64,000 nucleotides of DNA from Bacillus_P idriensis_A (GCF_050483325.1 NZ_JBCMYF010000033.1:110941-174940); one strand, 5' to 3'; shown: positions 39,885 through 49,159, counted from the stretch's first letter. A program made the numbers and translations. Notes: a model not told the origin generated them from the letters alone.

Positions 39885-41711
39885 ATGGGGAAAATTATCG
39901 GCATCGATTTAGGTACAACAAACTCATGTGTTGCAGTATTAGAAGGCGGAGAACCTAAGGTTATTCCAAATGCAGAAGGCAACCGCACAACTCCTTCAGT
40001 AGTAGCATTTAAAAATGGCGAGCGCCAGGTTGGCGAAGTAGCAAAACGCCAGGCTATTACAAATCCAAATACTATTATGTCCATCAAACGACACATGGGA
40101 ACGGACTATAAAGTAGAGGTAGAGGGCAAGGAGAATACTCCTCAGCAAATCTCTGCAATCATCCTTCAGCATTTAAAAGCATATGCAGAAGACTATTTAG
40201 GCGAACCTGTTACAAAAGCGGTTATCACAGTACCGGCATACTTCAATGATGCTGAACGTCAGGCAACTAAAGATGCAGGTAAAATTGCAGGACTTGAAGT
40301 TGAGCGTATTATCAACGAACCAACTGCAGCAGCACTTGCTTACGGTTTAGATAAAACAGACCAAGATCAGACAATTCTTGTTTACGATTTAGGCGGCGGT
40401 ACATTTGACGTGTCCGTTTTAGAACTTGGAGACGGAGTATTCGAAGTTCGTTCAACGGCTGGAGACAACCGTCTTGGCGGAGATGATTTTGACCAAGTAA
40501 TCATTGATTATTTAGTATCAGAATTCAAAAAAGAAAACGGCATCGACCTTTCAAAAGACAAAATGGCTCTTCAGCGTTTGAAAGATGCTGCTGAAAAAGC
40601 TAAGAAAGATCTTTCTGGTGTATCTTCAACACAGATTTCATTGCCTTTCATCACAGCTGGAGAAGCTGGACCTCTTCACTTGGAAGTAACATTGTCACGT
40701 GCTAAATTCGAAGAGCTTTCTTCTGATTTAGTTGAAAGAACAATGGGTCCTGTTCGCCAGGCACTTAAAGATGCAGGTCTTTCTAAAAATGAAATTGATA
40801 AAGTAATCCTTGTCGGCGGATCTACTCGTATCCCTGCTGTTGTAGAAACAATCAAAAAAGAGCTTGGCCAAGAGCCATCAAAAGGCGTTAACCCGGACGA
40901 AGTTGTAGCACTTGGTGCAGCAATTCAAGGCGGCGTCATCACTGGTGATGTGAAAGACGTTGTATTGCTTGACGTAACACCACTTTCACTTGGAATTGAA
41001 ACAATGGGCGGCGTATTCACAAAGTTAATCGAGCGCAACACGACGATTCCAACAAGCAAATCACAAGTATTTTCAACGGCTGCTGACAGCCAAACAGCTG
41101 TAGACATCCATGTCCTTCAAGGTGAGCGTCCAATGTCTGCAGATAATAAAACATTAGGCCGTTTCCAATTAACGGATATCCCGCCGGCTCCGCGCGGAGT
41201 ACCGCAGATTGAAGTGTCATTTGATATTGATAAAAACGGTATCGTAAATGTGCGTGCAAAAGATTTAGGCACAAATAAAGAACAGACAATCACAATTAAA
41301 TCTTCAACAGGTTTAAGTGATGATGAAATCGAACGCATGGTAAAAGAAGCAGAAGAAAATGCAGATGCGGATAAAGCGCGCAAAGAAGAAGTTGAACTTC
41401 GCAATGAAGCAGATCAGCTGGTTTTCACAACTGAAAAGACTCTGAAAGATCTTGAAGGTAAAGTAGACGAAGCTGACGTCGCAAAAGCGAACGAAGCAAA
41501 AGACGCATTAAAAGCTGCTATTGAAAAAAATGAACTTGAAGAAATCAGAACGAAAAAAGATGAACTTCAAGAAATCGTTCAGCAATTATCAATGAAATTG
41601 TATGAAGAAGCGGCAAAACAGCAGCAAGGTGCTGAAGGTGCAGCAGGCGCAAAGCAAGATGACAACGTAGTTGATGCTGAATATGAAGAAGTAAACGACG
41701 ATAAAAAATAA
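39885..41711 (+). CDS. dnaK: Molecular chaperone DnaK (Hsp70)
   Basis: 608-residue ATP-dependent chaperone. The nucleotide-binding domain has IDLGTTNSCVAVLEGG, VPAYFNDAERQATKDAG, DLGGGTFDVSVLELG and VGGSTRIPAVVE. The substrate-binding domain contains LLDVTPLSLGIETMGG. The C-terminal lid ends in the family-typical VVDAEYEEV. AGGAGGTTTCTACG precedes the ATG. The gene stands between grpE and dnaJ, all under the CIRCE-controlled promoter. Confidence 0.98.
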   Translation: MGKIIGIDLGTTNSCVAVLEGGEPKVIPNAEGNRTTPSVVAFKNGERQVGEVAKRQAITNPNTIMSIKRHMGTDYKVEVEGKENTPQQISAIILQHLKAYAEDYLGEPVTKAVITVPAYFNDAERQATKDAGKIAGLEVERIINEPTAAALAYGLDKTDQDQTILVYDLGGGTFDVSVLELGDGVFEVRSTAGDNRLGGDDFDQVIIDYLVSEFKKENGIDLSKDKMALQRLKDAAEKAKKDLSGVSSTQISLPFITAGEAGPLHLEVTLSRAKFEELSSDLVERTMGPVRQALKDAGLSKNEIDKVILVGGSTRIPAVVETIKKELGQEPSKGVNPDEVVALGAAIQGGVITGDVKDVVLLDVTPLSLGIETMGGVFTKLIERNTTIPTSKSQVFSTAADSQTAVDIHVLQGERPMSADNKTLGRFQLTDIPPAPRGVPQIEVSFDIDKNGIVNVRAKDLGTNKEQTITIKSSTGLSDDEIERMVKEAEENADADKARKEEVELRNEADQLVFTTEKTLKDLEGKVDEADVAKANEAKDALKAAIEKNELEEIRTKKDELQEIVQQLSMKLYEEAAKQQQGAEGAAGAKQDDNVVDAEYEEVNDDKK

Positions 41712-41717
41712 TACTGA

Positions 41718-41787
41718 GCGGAAATGAGTGACTTCATTCCGCATAAGGAAAGTCAAAGTCAGGCTTGTCTTGACTTTGACTTTTTTT
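41718..41787 (+). terminator. Tandem hairpins between dnaK and dnaJ
   Basis: A first dyad pairs GCGGAA...TTCCGC (41718-41742). The second pairs AAGTCAAAGTCA with TGACTTTGACTT (12 bp), followed by seven Ts (41750-41787). The second is a full intrinsic terminator; some read-through presumably supplies dnaJ beyond its own promoter. Confidence 0.85.
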
Positions 41788-41866
41788 CATGAAGAAAGAA
41801 AAGACTTTTCAGAAATGTATGAATAGATTATGGGTATGAAAACACCTTCTATACGTAAACAATATC

Positions 41867-41896
41867 TTGCAATCAGGTTAAATCGAGTGATACAAT
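41867..41896 (+). promoter_or_regulatory. Candidate sigma-A promoter of dnaJ
   Basis: TTGCAA (41867-41872) and TACAAT (41891-41896) are 18 bases apart, about 35 bases before the dnaJ ATG. No CIRCE element accompanies it. Confidence 0.6.
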
Positions 41897-41929
41897 TTAC
41901 TTTATGTGAGAATTCGGGAGTGAGAAATT

Positions 41930-43042
41930 ATGAGCAAGCGTGATTACTATGAAGTGCTTGGAGTAAGTAAGAGCGCGACAAAGGATGAAATGAAAAAAGC
42001 GTACCGCAAGCTTTCTAAACAATATCATCCTGATATCAACAAAGATGCGGATGCAACCGATAAATTCAAAGAAATTTCAGAGGCTTATGAGGTTTTGACA
42101 GATGATCAAAAGCGTGCGCAATATGATCAATTTGGACATACTGATCCTAATCAGGGCTTTGGAGGATCTGACTTTGGCGGAGGATTCGGTTTTGACGATA
42201 TTTTCAGTTCAATCTTTGGCGGTGGCAGAAGACGTGACCCAAATGCGCCAAGGCAAGGTGCTGACCTTCAGTATACAATGACTCTGTCCTTTGAAGATGC
42301 TGTATTCGGCAAGGATACAACCATTGAAATTCCGCGTGAGGAAACATGTGATACATGTGACGGATCTGGAGCAAAGCCCGGAACTAAACCGGAAACATGT
42401 AAACATTGCAGCGGATCAGGGCAGCTGAACGTTGAGCAGAACACGCCATTCGGCAGAATTGTCAACCGCCGCGTATGTCATCATTGCAGCGGAACAGGCA
42501 AAATGATCAAGCATAAATGTTCAACTTGCGGAGGAGCTGGCAAAGTTCAAAAGCGCAAAAAGATTTCCGTTAAAATTCCAGCTGGAGTCGATGATGGCCA
42601 GCAGCTTAGAGTTTCCGGACAAGGAGAGCCAGGATTTAACGGGGGGCCAAGCGGTGATTTATATGTCGTATTCCAAGTAAGATCTCATGAGTTCTTTGAG
42701 AGAGACGGAGACGATATCTACTGTGAAATGCCGCTTACATTTGCTCAGGCTGCATTAGGCGATGAAATTGAAGTGCCTACTCTGCACGGCAAAGTAAAAC
42801 TGAAGGTGCCGGCCGGAACACAAACGGGCACTAAATTCCGCATGAAGGGAAAAGGTGTCGCAAATGTAAGAGGTTACGGACAGGGTGATCAGCACATTCT
42901 CGTCCGTGTATTAACGCCTACTAATATTACAGAAAAACAAAAAGAGCTTATCCGTGAATTCGCTGAAATAAGCGGGGGAAGACCAGATGAGCATGAAGAA
43001 AGCTTTTTTGATAAAGTGAAGCGTGCGTTCAAGGGTGAATAA
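41930..43042 (+). CDS. dnaJ: Chaperone protein DnaJ
   Basis: 370-residue DnaK co-chaperone. The J domain has the H33-P-D35 triad that stimulates DnaK ATPase, then a Gly/Phe-rich linker (about 72-110). Four CxxCxGxG zinc repeats follow (CDTCDGSG, CKHCSGSG, CHHCSGTG, CSTCGGAG), then the two substrate-binding beta domains. The ATG at 41930 follows CGGGAGTGAGAAATT. Confidence 0.98.
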   Translation: MSKRDYYEVLGVSKSATKDEMKKAYRKLSKQYHPDINKDADATDKFKEISEAYEVLTDDQKRAQYDQFGHTDPNQGFGGSDFGGGFGFDDIFSSIFGGGRRRDPNAPRQGADLQYTMTLSFEDAVFGKDTTIEIPREETCDTCDGSGAKPGTKPETCKHCSGSGQLNVEQNTPFGRIVNRRVCHHCSGTGKMIKHKCSTCGGAGKVQKRKKISVKIPAGVDDGQQLRVSGQGEPGFNGGPSGDLYVVFQVRSHEFFERDGDDIYCEMPLTFAQAALGDEIEVPTLHGKVKLKVPAGTQTGTKFRMKGKGVANVRGYGQGDQHILVRVLTPTNITEKQKELIREFAEISGGRPDEHEESFFDKVKRAFKGE

Positions 43043-43062
43043 ACAGAAGTGGAGCTGGTAGA

Positions 43063-44001
43063 ATGAAATGGTCCGAGTTAAGTATTCATACAACACAAGA
43101 AGCGGTAGAACCAATTTCGAATATATTGCATGAGGCCGGAGCAAGCGGCGTCGTCATTGAAGATCAAATGGATCTATTAAAAGAGCGTGAAAGTGTTTAT
43201 GGAGAAATCTACCACCTCAATTCTGATGATTATCCTGATGAAGGTGTTATTATTAAAGCATACCTGCCGGTAAACAGTTTCCTTGGCGAAACCGTTGAGG
43301 AGATTAAAGAAGCTGTAAATAACCTGCTTATTCATGATATCGATTTAGGAAAAAATGATATCTCAATAAGTGAGGTAAATGATGAAGAGTGGGCAACTGC
43401 GTGGAAGAAATATTATCATCCTGTAAAGATTTCGGAGAGATTTACGATTGTGCCGACATGGGAAACTTATACACCGGTCCATTCGGATGAACTCATTATT
43501 GAGCTTGATCCCGGGATGGCTTTTGGCACAGGTACCCACCCTACAACCGTTCTTTGTATTCAGGCGCTTGAGCGTTCTGTAAAAGAACACGATTTAGTGG
43601 TAGATGTCGGCACAGGATCCGGAGTTTTAAGCATTGCTTCTGCAATGCTTGGAGCAAAGCAGGTTCAGGCGCTGGATTTAGATCCTGTTGCTGTTGAAAG
43701 CGCACGTTTAAATACGAAATTAAATAAAGTGCATCAGGCCGTCACAGTCTCTCAAAATAATTTGCTGAACGGTATTCAAGGTCCTGTAGACGTAGTCGTT
43801 GCAAATATTTTGGCTGAAGTCATTCTGCGATTTGTCCACGATGCAAACCAGATACTGAAACAAGGCGGTTTGTTCATCACTTCTGGAATCATTCTCAATA
43901 AAAAAGCTGAAGTTAAAAACGGTTTAATCGAGGCTGGTTTTGAGATTGAAGAAACAGTTGTTATGGAAGACTGGGTGGCCTTTATCGCAAGAAAAAAATA
44001 A
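43063..44001 (+). CDS. prmA: Ribosomal protein L11 methyltransferase
   Basis: 312-residue SAM-dependent enzyme that trimethylates ribosomal protein L11. An N-terminal substrate-binding ferredoxin-like domain (1-100) precedes the methyltransferase domain, with ELDPGMAFGTGTHPTT (about 147-162) and VDVGTGSGVLSIA (about 180-192). VANILAEVI corresponds to the NxLA-type motif. It follows dnaJ by 20 bases, as in other Bacilli. Confidence 0.95.
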   Translation: MKWSELSIHTTQEAVEPISNILHEAGASGVVIEDQMDLLKERESVYGEIYHLNSDDYPDEGVIIKAYLPVNSFLGETVEEIKEAVNNLLIHDIDLGKNDISISEVNDEEWATAWKKYYHPVKISERFTIVPTWETYTPVHSDELIIELDPGMAFGTGTHPTTVLCIQALERSVKEHDLVVDVGTGSGVLSIASAMLGAKQVQALDLDPVAVESARLNTKLNKVHQAVTVSQNNLLNGIQGPVDVVVANILAEVILRFVHDANQILKQGGLFITSGIILNKKAEVKNGLIEAGFEIEETVVMEDWVAFIARKK

Positions 44002-44014
44002 GAGGTGCTCATCT

Positions 44015-44770
44015 GTGCAGCGTTATTTTATAAGTGAGAAAAAAGAAAATATAACAGATAGAATGACAATCACGGGAGACGACGTACATCACATCTCCCG
44101 TGTTATGCGTATGAAACCCGGCAGCAGACTGATTTGCTGTACGTCAGACGGACAGGCAGCGCTTTGTGAGATAGAAGAGGTAAATGATGAGACCGCAGTA
44201 TGCTTGATCATTGAATGGCAGACTGTTGATCACGAACTCCCTGTATCAGTCACGATAGCGAGCGGGCTGCCTAAAGGGGATAAGCTGGAATGGATTCTGC
44301 AAAAGGGCACAGAACTTGGTGCAGCTTCGTTTATCCCTTTTAATGCTGCTCGTTCCGTTGTAAAGCTTGATGCAAAAAAGGCCGTCAAAAAAGTGGAGCG
44401 CTGGAGAAAGATTGTAAAAGAAGCGTCTGAACAATCTTATCGCAACAGAATTCCCGAGGTTGCTGAACCATACAGCTGGAAGGAACTCATTAATACTTCC
44501 GCTTCATATGATGTAAAAATCGTCGCATATGAAGAATCCGCTAAAAATGGGGAACTCGCGAACCTTGCAAAAGCATTGAATGAGAGTCATACTGGTCAGT
44601 CCATTCTCGTAGTTTTTGGACCGGAAGGCGGACTGACGGAAGAAGAAATAAAACAGCTGACTGATGCAGGTTTTATAGCCTGCGGGCTCGGGCCGAGAAT
44701 TTTACGGACGGAAACGGCTCCGCTTTATGTGTTATCTGCTGTTTCTTATTATTTTGAATTATCGAGGTGA
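44015..44770 (+). CDS. rsmE: 16S rRNA (uracil-1498-N3)-methyltransferase RsmE
   Basis: SPOUT-class methyltransferase (251 residues). An N-terminal PUA-like part (QRYFISEKK...DDVHHISRVMRMKPG) precedes the knot domain with GLPKGDKLEWILQKGTELG and the knot motif VFGPEGGLTEEEI...CGLGPRILRTETAPLY. The start is a GTG at 44015 with AGAGGTGCTC upstream; the longer frame from 43940 overlaps prmA and is not used. Confidence 0.94.
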   Translation: MQRYFISEKKENITDRMTITGDDVHHISRVMRMKPGSRLICCTSDGQAALCEIEEVNDETAVCLIIEWQTVDHELPVSVTIASGLPKGDKLEWILQKGTELGAASFIPFNAARSVVKLDAKKAVKKVERWRKIVKEASEQSYRNRIPEVAEPYSWKELINTSASYDVKIVAYEESAKNGELANLAKALNESHTGQSILVVFGPEGGLTEEEIKQLTDAGFIACGLGPRILRTETAPLYVLSAVSYYFELSR

Positions 44771-44775
44771 TTACC

Positions 44776-46134
44776 ATGCCAACCGTTGCATTTCATACAC
44801 TTGGCTGTAAAGTAAACCATTATGAAACAGAAGCTATCTGGCAGTTATTTAAGGACGCGGGCTATGACCGTTCTGAATTTGAAAGCAAGGCTGATGTTTA
44901 TGTCATAAATACATGTACAGTAACGAATACTGGCGATAAAAAAAGCCGCCAGGTCATTCGCCGTGCAATCAGAAAAAATCCGGACGGCGTTATTTGTGTA
45001 ACAGGCTGTTATGCTCAAACTTCTCCTGCTGAAATTATGGCGATTCCGGGTGTTGATATCGTTGTAGGCACATCTGACCGTGTTAAAATGCTTGACTATA
45101 TTGAACAATTTAAGAACGAAAGACAGCCTATCAACGGCGTCAGCAATATTATGAAGGCCCGGGTTTATGAGGAACTAGATGTACCTGCTTTTACAGACCG
45201 CACTCGTGCATCATTGAAGATCCAGGAAGGCTGCAACAACTTCTGTACATTCTGTATTATTCCATGGGCACGCGGCTTAATGCGCTCCCGTGACCCAAAA
45301 GAAGTAATTAAGCAGGCTCAGCAGTTAGTTGATGCAGGCTATAAAGAAATCGTATTAACAGGTATTCATACAGGTGGATACGGCGAAGACATGAAGGATT
45401 ACAACTTCGCTATGCTGCTGCGTGAGCTGGACACTAAGGTTCACGGCTTAAAGCGCATCAGAATCTCTTCTATTGAAGCAAGTCAAATTACTGACGAAGT
45501 CATAGAAGTGCTTGATCAGTCAGATAAAATTGTCCGCCATTTGCATATTCCGATTCAATCAGCCTCAAATACTGTATTGAAAAGAATGCGCCGCAAATAC
45601 ACAATGGAATTCTTTGCTGAGCGTTTAACACGCCTGAAACAGGCATTGCCAGGACTTGCTGTCACTTCTGACGTAATCGTCGGCTTCCCTGGTGAAACGG
45701 ATGAAGAATTCATGGAAACTTATAACTTTATTAAAGAACATAAATTTTCAGAACTTCATGTTTTCCCATATTCAAAGCGGACAGGCACGCCTGCTGCCAG
45801 AATGGAAGATCAAGTAGATGAGGACGTCAAAAACGAACGTGTTCATCAGCTGATTGCCCTTTCTGATCAGCTTGCGAAAGAATACGCATCTATATATGAA
45901 GATGAAGTTCTGGAGGTTATCCCGGAAGAACTCTACAAAGAAGATCCTGAAAGCGGACTTTATGTCGGGTATACGGATAATTACCTGAAAATTGTTTTCC
46001 CTGCAACAGAAGAAATGGTCGGGAAAATTGTGAAAGTGAAAATTACTAAAGCTGGCTATCCATATTCAGAAGGTCAGTTTGTGCGTGTCATGGAAGATGC
46101 ATCTGCAGCTGAAAGCATGCGAAACATCTCTTAA
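44776..46134 (+). CDS. mtaB: tRNA (t6A37) methylthiotransferase MtaB
   Basis: Radical SAM enzyme that adds a methylthio group to t6A at tRNA position 37. The N-terminal UPF0004 domain has C11, C47 and C78 for the second cluster. The radical SAM motif is C153-x3-C157-x2-C160 in GCNNFCTFCIIPWARG, and a C-terminal TRAM domain closes the 452-residue protein. The ATG at 44776 follows CGAGGTGATTACC, 5 bases after rsmE. It is the last gene of the heat-shock operon. Confidence 0.94.
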   Translation: MPTVAFHTLGCKVNHYETEAIWQLFKDAGYDRSEFESKADVYVINTCTVTNTGDKKSRQVIRRAIRKNPDGVICVTGCYAQTSPAEIMAIPGVDIVVGTSDRVKMLDYIEQFKNERQPINGVSNIMKARVYEELDVPAFTDRTRASLKIQEGCNNFCTFCIIPWARGLMRSRDPKEVIKQAQQLVDAGYKEIVLTGIHTGGYGEDMKDYNFAMLLRELDTKVHGLKRIRISSIEASQITDEVIEVLDQSDKIVRHLHIPIQSASNTVLKRMRRKYTMEFFAERLTRLKQALPGLAVTSDVIVGFPGETDEEFMETYNFIKEHKFSELHVFPYSKRTGTPAARMEDQVDEDVKNERVHQLIALSDQLAKEYASIYEDEVLEVIPEELYKEDPESGLYVGYTDNYLKIVFPATEEMVGKIVKVKITKAGYPYSEGQFVRVMEDASAAESMRNIS

Positions 46135-46160
46135 CCTGGTCGAGCAGACCGGGTTTTTTT
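46134..46160 (+). terminator. Terminator after mtaB
   Basis: ACCTGGTC and GACCGGGT pair around a 5-base GAGCA loop with one mismatch-like G-T, followed by seven Ts. It starts at the mtaB stop codon. Confidence 0.85.
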
Positions 46161-46316
46161 ATTTAAATGATCAAATCAGAAAACATACTTTCTTTAAAAA
46201 AGAGGTTTAGAATTGTTTTGCTTGTGTAAATTAAGTTAGTACTCGTATTTTTTTAAAAAAAGTGTTAAGATGTAAGAGGTCAGACGACTAATTAAATGGA
46301 AAAGGGGTACTTACAT

Positions 46317-46988
46317 ATGTCAGTAAATATTGGCAGTATGATTGACCATACAGCATTAAAGCCTGAAACAACAAAGGCTCAAATCGAAACATTATGCGCA
46401 GAAGCAAAGGAATATAAATTCGCATCCGTCTGTGTAAATCCAACTTGGATTGAAACAGCAGCTGCTTTACTTAAAGGTACAGATGTTAAAGTTTGTACTG
46501 TAATCGGTTTCCCTCTTGGTGCGACTACAGTTGAAACAAAAGCATTTGAAACAAATGATGCCATTGCAAAAGGTGCAACAGAAGTTGACATGGTGATCAA
46601 CATCGCTGCATTAAAAGATAAAAATGACGAGCTTGTTGAGCGCGACATCCGTGCTGTTGTAGATGCAGCTAAAGGAAAAGCGCTTACTAAAGTAATCATT
46701 GAATCATGTCTATTAACAGACGAAGAAAAAGTAAGAGCCTGTGAATTATCAGTTAAAGCGGGAGCGGATTTTGTTAAAACTTCTACTGGTTTCTCAACTG
46801 GCGGAGCAACTGTCGAGGATATCGCTCTTATGCGCAAAACAGTAGGACCTGATGTTGGAGTGAAAGCTTCAGGCGGCGTCCGTGACCGTGCAGGAGCGCT
46901 CGCAATGGTTGAAGCTGGTGCAACCCGCATCGGTGCAAGTGCCGGAATTTCAATCGTTAAAGGTGAAGTTTCAAACTCTGATTATTAA
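46317..46988 (+). CDS. deoC: Deoxyribose-phosphate aldolase
   Basis: Splits 2-deoxyribose-5-phosphate to glyceraldehyde-3-phosphate and acetaldehyde in nucleoside catabolism. D91 in EVDMVINI, Schiff-base K154 in FVKTSTGFS and K183 in GVKASGGVRD make up the active site. Length is 223 residues. The ATG at 46317 follows AAAAGGGGTACTTAC. A GGTCAGACGACT dyad at about 46278-46289 in the leader might be an operator, which is speculative. It stands alone here, not with nupC and pdp as in B. subtilis. Confidence 0.97.
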   Translation: MSVNIGSMIDHTALKPETTKAQIETLCAEAKEYKFASVCVNPTWIETAAALLKGTDVKVCTVIGFPLGATTVETKAFETNDAIAKGATEVDMVINIAALKDKNDELVERDIRAVVDAAKGKALTKVIIESCLLTDEEKVRACELSVKAGADFVKTSTGFSTGGATVEDIALMRKTVGPDVGVKASGGVRDRAGALAMVEAGATRIGASAGISIVKGEVSNSDY

Positions 46989-46997
46989 TACAAGGCT

Positions 46998-47032
46998 AAA
47001 AAGACTGCTGAAATTTTTTCGGCAGTCTTTTT
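46998..47032. terminator. Bidirectional terminator between deoC and yqeW
   Basis: AAAGACTGC and GCAGTCTTT pair perfectly over 9 bp around a T-rich loop, with A-run upstream and T-run downstream. It overlaps the yqeW stop. Confidence 0.88.
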
Positions 47033-47978
47033 ATTTTTTTCCTCTAAAAAATGTTGAAAATGAAACGACGAAACTGCCGAATGCATTTGCAAAAGGAAGC
47101 AATGCAAGTGAACTGATGACATTAAAAATTAAACTGAAATGAGCAAGCTGCAAGTCAGGCTGTGAAGATAGATTTTGAACAGCTGCACTGCAGAATGAAA
47201 TGAAAGGGTAAAATGCGGCTGCACCTATAACATTTACCCATATATGTGCATAGGCAGTAAGCTTCGCATCTTGATTCGCAGCTGCAGCGGCCATCCAGCC
47301 TGTTATACATGTGCCGATGTTTGCTCCGAGAACATAAGCAATGCCTGCACTGAGCGTAAGGATATCTGCATTTAAAAAACTCATTATGATGCCTACAGTC
47401 GCAGCACTCGAATGAATAATTCCTGTAAGAAGCGTACCGCTGATGACTCCTGCAAAAGAATGTTCATTTGTATACAGCAGCAGCTCGTTTACAAGCTCTA
47501 ATTGGGATAAAGGATATGCAAGTCGCCCAAAGCCTGCCATCGCTGAAAAAAGTGCTCCTAGTCCCATAAAAGCTGCACACATTCGAATCAGTGCTTCTTT
47601 TTTAAAAATAACTCCCATAAAAAAACATAGAAATCCAATAACGAAAAGCGGCAGAATCAATGATCCAATATCCAATGTGATTAGCTGGGTTGTGAAAGTA
47701 GATCCGATATTCGTTCCAAGAATAATTCCTATCGTTTGTTTAAACGAGATGACTCCCGCTGAAACAAGACCGATTACAATGACCATCACAGCTGAACTGC
47801 TTTGCAGGATTCCCGTAAAGATAATACCCGCGATAAAAGCTTTGACGGGATGATTAATACATGCATAAATCCAGTCTCTCATCGCATGTCCGGATAGAAT
47901 AGATAGGCCTTTTTTCAGCAAATGCATACCCGCTAAAAAGACAATTAAGTAAAGCAGGAAAAAGCCTGCAGCCCACAT
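47031..47978 (-). CDS. yqeW: Na/Pi-cotransporter family protein YqeW
   Basis: Integral membrane protein of 315 residues with the two inverted repeats of the NptA/PhoU-less Na/Pi family. The first has TGILQSSSAVMVIVIGLVSAG and GTNIGSTFTTQ; the second has TGIIHSSAATVGIIMSFL and GANIGTCITGW. The QSSSA/HSSAA and GTNIG/GANIG motifs form the transport core. It probably imports phosphate, but the ion is not certain. The ATG at 47978 is chosen because GAGGTGATTTG precedes it; a TTG at 47981 is too close. Confidence 0.9.
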   Translation of the reverse strand: MWAAGFFLLYLIVFLAGMHLLKKGLSILSGHAMRDWIYACINHPVKAFIAGIIFTGILQSSSAVMVIVIGLVSAGVISFKQTIGIILGTNIGSTFTTQLITLDIGSLILPLFVIGFLCFFMGVIFKKEALIRMCAAFMGLGALFSAMAGFGRLAYPLSQLELVNELLLYTNEHSFAGVISGTLLTGIIHSSAATVGIIMSFLNADILTLSAGIAYVLGANIGTCITGWMAAAAANQDAKLTAYAHIWVNVIGAAAFYPFISFCSAAVQNLSSQPDLQLAHFSLIFNVISSLALLPFANAFGSFVVSFSTFFRGKK

Positions 47979-48079
47979 CAAATCACCTCTTATTCAAAAA
48001 ATATATGGACAAGCGCATGGGGACATGACAAAAATCTACCGGACAAATGAACGAAATTAAGAACTTTTTTTTATATAAG

Positions 48080-48108
48080 TTGACCTCTGAGAAACGTTAT
48101 ATTATAAT
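48080..48108 (+). promoter_or_regulatory. Sigma-A promoter of rpsU
   Basis: TTGACC (48080-48085) and TATAAT (48103-48108) are separated by exactly 17 bases. Start near 48115, giving a leader of about 73 bases. Confidence 0.85.
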
Positions 48109-48187
48109 TGCAAAGTACATGTTTTCTATAAACATGTTTATTAAACAGATGATGTCGATTGGTTGTATTCGGAGGGAGGGAATAAGA

Positions 48188-48361
48188 ATGTCAAAAACGG
48201 TCGTTCGTAAAAACGAGTCGCTTGAGGACGCTCTTCGTCGCTTCAAACGTACAGTATCAAAAAGCGGTACTATACAAGAAGCTAGAAAGCGCGAATTCTA
48301 TGAAAAACCTAGCGTAAAACGTAAGAAAAAGTCTGAAGCTGCTAGAAAACGCAAATTCTAA
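48188..48361 (+). CDS. rpsU: 30S ribosomal protein S21
   Basis: 57-residue very basic protein starting MSKTVVRKNESLEDALRRFKR, the S21 signature, and ending in a Lys/Arg-rich tail. The ATG at 48188 follows GGAGGGAGGGAATAAG. The upstream extension to 48047 is untranslated leader. It forms an operon with yqeY. Confidence 0.97.
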   Translation: MSKTVVRKNESLEDALRRFKRTVSKSGTIQEARKREFYEKPSVKRKKKSEAARKRKF

Positions 48362-48374
48362 AGAGGGTGGATTT

Positions 48375-48821
48375 ATGAGTCTTCTTGAGCGTTTGAATCA
48401 AGATATGAAACAAGCGATGAAGAACAAAGAGAAGGACAAACTGGCTGTTATCCGCATGGTGAAAGCCTCATTACAAAATGAAGGCATCAAGCTGGGTAAA
48501 CAGGAGTTGTCTGCTGAAGAGGAACTGACTGTGTTTTCTCGCGAATTAAAGCAACGTAAAGACTCCCTCCAGGAATTCAGTAAAGCTGATCGCTTAGATT
48601 TAGTTGAAAAGACACAGGCTGAACTTGATATTTTAACTGTATATATGCCTGAACAGCTTTCAGAAGAAGAACTTCAAGCTATTGTGAAAGAAACAATCGC
48701 AGAAGTAAACGCAACTTCTAAAGCAGACATGGGTAAAGTTATGGCTGCGATCATGCCTAAGGTTAAAGGTAAGGCTGATGGCGCGCTTGTCAATAAAACT
48801 GTAGCTGGACAGCTATCATAA
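48375..48821 (+). CDS. yqeY: GatB/YqeY domain protein
   Basis: 148-residue cytosolic protein resembling the tRNA-binding tail domain of the GatB amidotransferase subunit. MSLLERLNQDMKQAMKNKEK at the start and MGKVMAAIMPKVKGKADGALVNKTVAGQL at the end are typical. The exact role is unknown. It starts 13 bases after rpsU, a conserved pairing. Confidence 0.94.
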   Translation: MSLLERLNQDMKQAMKNKEKDKLAVIRMVKASLQNEGIKLGKQELSAEEELTVFSRELKQRKDSLQEFSKADRLDLVEKTQAELDILTVYMPEQLSEEELQAIVKETIAEVNATSKADMGKVMAAIMPKVKGKADGALVNKTVAGQLS

Positions 48822-48829
48822 AAAGACGG

Positions 48830-48864
48830 AAAACACCTTGTTCATTTGAACAAGGTGTTTTTTA
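48830..48864 (+). terminator. Terminator after yqeY
   Basis: AAAACACCTTGTTC and GAACAAGGTGTTTT pair over 14 bp with an ATTT loop, followed by Ts. One of the strongest terminators in the window. Confidence 0.93.
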
Positions 48865-48980
48865 ATGTCTTTATGGGGAAATCATAAGTCAGCTGCCGCA
48901 ACCCTTAAAAATAGTCTTGTCGAAGAACCATTTTAGCTGAAAATAGATCACTTTAACTGAACCGGGTATTAGCTTTACAC

Positions 48981-49102
48981 ATTGTCCAGCTCCACCTCCT
49001 AACTCCTCGGCCAGAACGGATCATCCAGCAAAGGCAAAAAGCGCCTTCACTGGCTGATCCTTATCTGTCTGTCGGAGCTAAACGGGTTTTTCTGCATCAC
49101 AC
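48981..49102. repeat. Dispersed repeat, copy A of tandem array
   Basis: First full copy: ATTGTCCAGCTCCACC start, CGGCCAGAAC, central hairpin with arms GATCATCCAG-AAAGGC and GCGCCTT-CTGGCTGATC, then CTGTCGGAGCTAAACGGG and a diverged end (TTTTTCTGCATCACAC) shared only with copy C. The gap 48822-49615 (794 bases) contains the yqeY terminator, this array of five copies and the yqeZ promoter; no gene is seen. Confidence 0.92.
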
Positions 49103-49159
49103 ATTGTCCAGCTCCACCTCCTAACTCCTCGGTCAGAACAGTCGGTTCCGCTTTTCTGT
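49103..49159. repeat. Dispersed repeat, copy B (internally deleted)
   Basis: Has the two ends only: ATTGTCCAGCTCCACC...CGGTCAGAACAG joined directly to TCGGTTCCGCTTTTCTGT. The central hairpin and GGAGCT part are missing. The joint falls at GAACAG, a sequence present at both sides of the missing part in copy D. Confidence 0.9.
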
